Both the position numbers and the translations under genes were made by a program. The notes beneath the pieces are model-generated. The model made no database searches and was not told where the DNA came from. It saw nothing but the letters and a program-made list of their open reading frames with translations. Below, piece by piece: positions 4,924 to 5,661 of a stretch of 5,661 bases of DNA. The stretch comes from Oligoflexia bacterium (GTDB taxonomy: Bacteria; Bdellovibrionota; UBA1018). Each line of letters begins with the position of its first letter. The stretch's first letter is position 1. The stretch is taken from the NCBI GenBank assembly GCA_903928955.1, contig CAIYTD010000183.1, positions 1-5,661 on the forward strand. Reading direction: 5' to 3'.

Positions 4924-5538
4924 ATGGGTGCTCAATTTTTTTCTTTTTCTAGAAGATTTTCAAAAAAAGCATCTGAACACATGGATTCCGGGAAATGCCA
5001 AGATGCTATGAGAATCTACCGCAGACTCATTGCACTCAATCCTGATTCCACCGAATCATGGTTTAAGAAGGGCTTGGTGCATATTGAACTGAAAGAACAC
5101 AGGAAGGCAATTTATTGCTATCAAAAAGTTCTCAAGCAGGATCCACAAAATGCGGGAGCATGGAACAATTCCGCTATTTGCTATTGGAATTTAGATTACA
5201 AGAAAGCTGCAATCAGGCGGTACCAAACTGCAATTCAATTTGAGGTTCAGCAGAAAACAGAAGATTCTTACGCTTTATCTAATTTGATTTCTTGTTACGG
5301 AAAGTTAGAACAATTTGGCAATGCACTGATCACACTTGATTTTTGGCTAAAACATTTCCCTGATTCCAAATATGCAAAACAAGAAAGAGAAGCGTTGATG
5401 AATGAGAAGCAAATCTCAAATTTGACTAGACTCAATACAATTCACGCGAGCGAGGATCGTCTGACAAAAGATCAGATTTCTATTCTCATTCATCGCATTT
5501 TCTTAAAACTTGGACGACCTCTGTTACGTCCTAGATAA
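4924..5538 (+). CDS. TPR-repeat protein
   Basis: This 204-residue protein consists mainly of tetratricopeptide repeats, 34-residue helix pairs that build a protein-binding surface. Four units can be read: about 10-42, 43-76 (TESWFKKGLVHIELKEHRKA...LKQDPQN), 77-110 (AGAWNNSAICYWNLDYKKAA...) and 114-148 (DSYALSNLISCYGKLEQFGNA...HFPDS). The W/Y, G/A and P positions of the consensus are kept best in units 2 and 3. The C-terminal 55 residues are helical and charged, ending LKLGRPLLRPR. There is no signal peptide or transmembrane segment, so it is probably cytoplasmic. TPR proteins are adaptors; the partner is unknown, with the coupled 69-residue protein the first candidate. The gene has no clear terminator after it. 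Confidence 0.8.
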   Translation: MGAQFFSFSRRFSKKASEHMDSGKCQDAMRIYRRLIALNPDSTESWFKKGLVHIELKEHRKAIYCYQKVLKQDPQNAGAWNNSAICYWNLDYKKAAIRRYQTAIQFEVQQKTEDSYALSNLISCYGKLEQFGNALITLDFWLKHFPDSKYAKQEREALMNEKQISNLTRLNTIHASEDRLTKDQISILIHRIFLKLGRPLLRPR

Positions 5539-5585
5539 TCAGCCCCCTCTTCGTCTCACATAAATAGACCCCCGGTTGCTTTGTG

Positions 5586-5614
5586 TTTGTACTACTGCAC
5601 TAATGTTTTGTCAA
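5586..5614 (-). promoter_or_regulatory. Sigma70-like promoter pointing left, antisense to TPR gene
   Basis: On the minus strand TTGACA (5614-5609) is a perfect -35 box, followed after exactly 17 bp by TACAAA (5591-5586), which matches four of six -10 bases. Transcription would start near 5579 and run into the 3' end of the TPR gene in antisense. No minus-strand gene follows, so the product would be an antisense or other small RNA. Single promoter matches in AT-rich DNA are often chance. Confidence 0.35.
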
Positions 5615-5661
5615 CTTTAGTTATGTAATTTCTTCCTTTTAAACGATAACTGTCACCTTCA

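Overview
This window looks like the maintenance region of a low-GC plasmid (or plasmid-like replicon) from a diderm bacterium, with transposon debris on its left side. The plasmid reading rests on a parA-type ATPase gene followed 28 nt later by a long DNA-binding-type protein gene that carries an iteron-like DNA array. A lipoprotein signal peptide points to a Gram-negative-type envelope. The host cannot be named from this sequence. From memory only, not a search, the parA-plus-repeat-protein arrangement resembles plasmids of Legionella and relatives, and the Cys-rich lipoprotein resembles short lipoproteins of Leptospira-like or Bdellovibrio-like bacteria.

Left part (1-1760). The window opens inside the 3' end of an IS200/IS605-family transposase, followed by DNA hairpins of the kind found at the right end of such elements. 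A possible small basic protein gene and a convergent Cys-rich lipoprotein gene follow. Between about 980 and 1470 lies Tn3-family wreckage: the C-terminal coding end of a Tn3 transposase with a probable frameshift, a well-preserved Tn3-type terminal inverted repeat at 1386-1424, and two weaker repeat-like ends around it. The rest up to 1764 is AT-rich and non-coding, with two palindromes directly upstream of parA that could be an operator or terminator.

Core (1765-4498). parA encodes a P1/P7-type (class Ia-like) ParA ATPase with an N-terminal helix-turn-helix and an unusual Walker A. The next gene encodes a 543-residue protein with a central winged-helix-like domain. Its coding sequence contains a striking DNA array: 22 copies of an AGCA-centred unit spaced 11 bp apart (sometimes 12), with five more copies downstream of the winged-helix segment. 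Because 11 is not a multiple of 3, the same DNA word is read in all three codon phases. In the one phase where the common TAG would be a stop codon, the T is G in every copy. This suggests the DNA repeat itself matters, as an intragenic origin or centromere, and not only the peptide. It is the most interesting feature of the window.

Right part (4488-5661). A possible 48-residue ORF overlaps the end of the repeat gene. After a G-rich spacer come two tightly spaced genes, a 69-residue unknown protein and a 204-residue TPR protein, each with a strong ribosome binding site. The window ends in a non-coding stretch with a good sigma70-like promoter pointing left, antisense to the TPR gene.
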